Part shown: positions 6,601 through 7,440 of the stretch, piece by piece
Layout: each line of letters starts with the position of its first letter
Numbering within the stretch: position 1 is the first letter of the stretch
Assembly: GCA_020438665.1 (NCBI GenBank)
Contig: JAGQUE010000514.1
Location: 3,861 to 11,300, forward strand
Reading direction: 5' to 3'
DNA length: 7,440 bases
From: Nocardioidaceae bacterium
GTDB lineage: Bacteria; Actinomycetota; Actinomycetes; Propionibacteriales; Nocardioidaceae
Program-made: the position numbers and the translations under genes
The notes under the pieces: model-generated
The model's database searches: none
Told to the model about the DNA's origin: nothing
What the model saw: the letters and a program-made list of their open reading frames with translations, nothing else

Positions 6601-7440
6601 GCCGCGCCGTCCCGCCTCCGCTGGCCGACCTGCTCACCGAGCTGGGGCTCGACCCGGCCACCGCCGGGCTGGGCCGTCGCGCCGGCTCGGGCGCGGGCTA
6701 CCTGTGCCTACCGTCGGTCGACCAGCCCCAGCTGCTCGTCCCGCTCGCACCCGCAGGCTCAGACCTCGTGCTCGAGCGCCGCTCGCGCACCCTGCCCGCC
6801 CGCGCCGCCAAGCAGCTGGTCGCGGCCGGCTTGCGCGTCCACGTGCTCGACCGGCTCCCGGTCCGACGGCTCACCCTCGCCGACCCCGCGCTCACCGACC
6901 TCGTCGCCTGGCTCGGGGGGCGGCCCGGTGACCGGCTGGGTGTCCTGGTCGGCCCGCCGCGGGCCAACCGCAAGCCGGTGCTCAGGCTGCTCGCCGGCAA
7001 CGGCACGACCACAGCGTTCGCCAAGCTCGGGGCGACCCCGGTCGCTGCCGACCTCGTGCGCCGCGAAGCGGCCGCCTTGGCCCGCATCGCCGACAACGGC
7101 TGGACCACGCTGCGGGCCCCGCGGCTGCTCAAGGCCGGCCGGTGGCGTGGACGTGAGGTCGTCGTGACCGAGGCACTGGCCCGCGACGCCCGCCAGCGGC
7201 AGCCCGCGGCCTTGCCGATCGGCCCCACCCGGGAGATCGCGATGACCGGCGCCCGCACCGACCTGCCCGTCGGTGAGACCACGGCCCTGGGGCTCGACGG
7301 AGCCGACGCGTGGGGCACGTGGCGTCCCGAGCTGGAGACGCTGACCCATCGCTTGCGCACCGCGATCGGCGACCGGCGGCTCCCCCTCGGGGCCTCCCAC
7401 GGGGACTGGACCCCGTGGAACATGGCGTGGAGCGGCGACC
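6597..7440 (+). CDS. Kinase-fold phosphotransferase (APH/choline-kinase-like), partial
   Basis: The frame is open from GTG 6597 to the right edge (281 codons seen; the C-terminus is missing). The kinase-like part begins near residue 125. AFAKLG (140-145) offers the ATP-binding Lys (K143), REAAALARI (156-164) the helix-C Glu (E157), VVVTEAL (188-194) a hinge, and HGDWTPWN (268-275) matches the HxDxxxxN catalytic-loop motif of aminoglycoside and choline/ethanolamine kinases. The metal-binding Asp that should follow lies beyond the edge. Residues 1-125 precede the kinase core and show no motif that I recognise. No signal peptide or membrane segment is seen, so it is cytosolic. Given its operon with a glycosyltransferase, sulfotransferases and a glycan polymerase, a sugar or lipid-headgroup kinase role is more likely than antibiotic resistance, but this is inference. 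It has a strong Shine-Dalgarno and a 4-base overlap with the upstream gene. Confidence 0.82.
   Translation, partial: MSRAVPPPLADLLTELGLDPATAGLGRRAGSGAGYLCLPSVDQPQLLVPLAPAGSDLVLERRSRTLPARAAKQLVAAGLRVHVLDRLPVRRLTLADPALTDLVAWLGGRPGDRLGVLVGPPRANRKPVLRLLAGNGTTTAFAKLGATPVAADLVRREAAALARIADNGWTTLRAPRLLKAGRWRGREVVVTEALARDARQRQPAALPIGPTREIAMTGARTDLPVGETTALGLDGADAWGTWRPELETLTHRLRTAIGDRRLPLGASHGDWTPWNMAWSGD

Noticed and set aside
6597..7440. Antibiotic-resistance gene (aminoglycoside phosphotransferase)
   Set aside because: The HxDxxxxN motif is shared by many small-molecule kinases. The operon context and unusual N-terminal region do not support a resistance role.

Overview
The window is very GC-rich. 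C or G dominates third codon positions, GTG starts are common and genes are tightly packed, which points to a high-GC actinobacterium. The secreted protein at the left edge has an architecture I associate with Nocardioides and related Propionibacteriales, but the genus is an inference.

Layout. On the minus strand, 1..2069 encodes a secreted protein with a signal peptide, degenerate beta-propeller repeats of the delta-60/DUF5122 kind, a second beta-rich region, and the first residues of a PKD domain that runs off the window. A 256-base divergent intergenic region (2070..2325) follows. It probably holds promoters for both directions and contains a pair of imperfect 16-base direct repeats spaced 22 bases apart. 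From 2326 to the right edge there is one plus-strand operon: a sulfotransferase of the Sulfotransfer_3-like type, a family 2 glycosyltransferase, a second sulfotransferase of a different (Sulfotransfer_1-like) type, a polytopic O-antigen ligase/polymerase-like (Wzy_C) membrane protein, and a kinase-fold phosphotransferase cut by the window edge. All four junctions inside the operon are 4-base start/stop overlaps (GTGA, GTGA, ATGA, GTGA), so the genes are probably translationally coupled.

How the genes may work together. A glycosyltransferase, a lipid-linked-glycan polymerase or ligase and two PAPS-type sulfotransferases in one operon suggest assembly of a sulfated cell-surface polysaccharide or glycolipid. 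The kinase-like protein may phosphorylate a sugar or another small precursor. The divergent secreted propeller/PKD protein could be a surface or matrix protein of the same envelope programme, but only adjacency supports that. Substrates cannot be read from the sequence. No flippase, chain-length regulator, PAPS synthesis gene, RNA gene, CRISPR array or mobile element is visible.

The clearest unexplained signal is in codon use. Tyrosine codons are about half TAT although other T-ending codons are rare, and TAT is concentrated where the next base is G.
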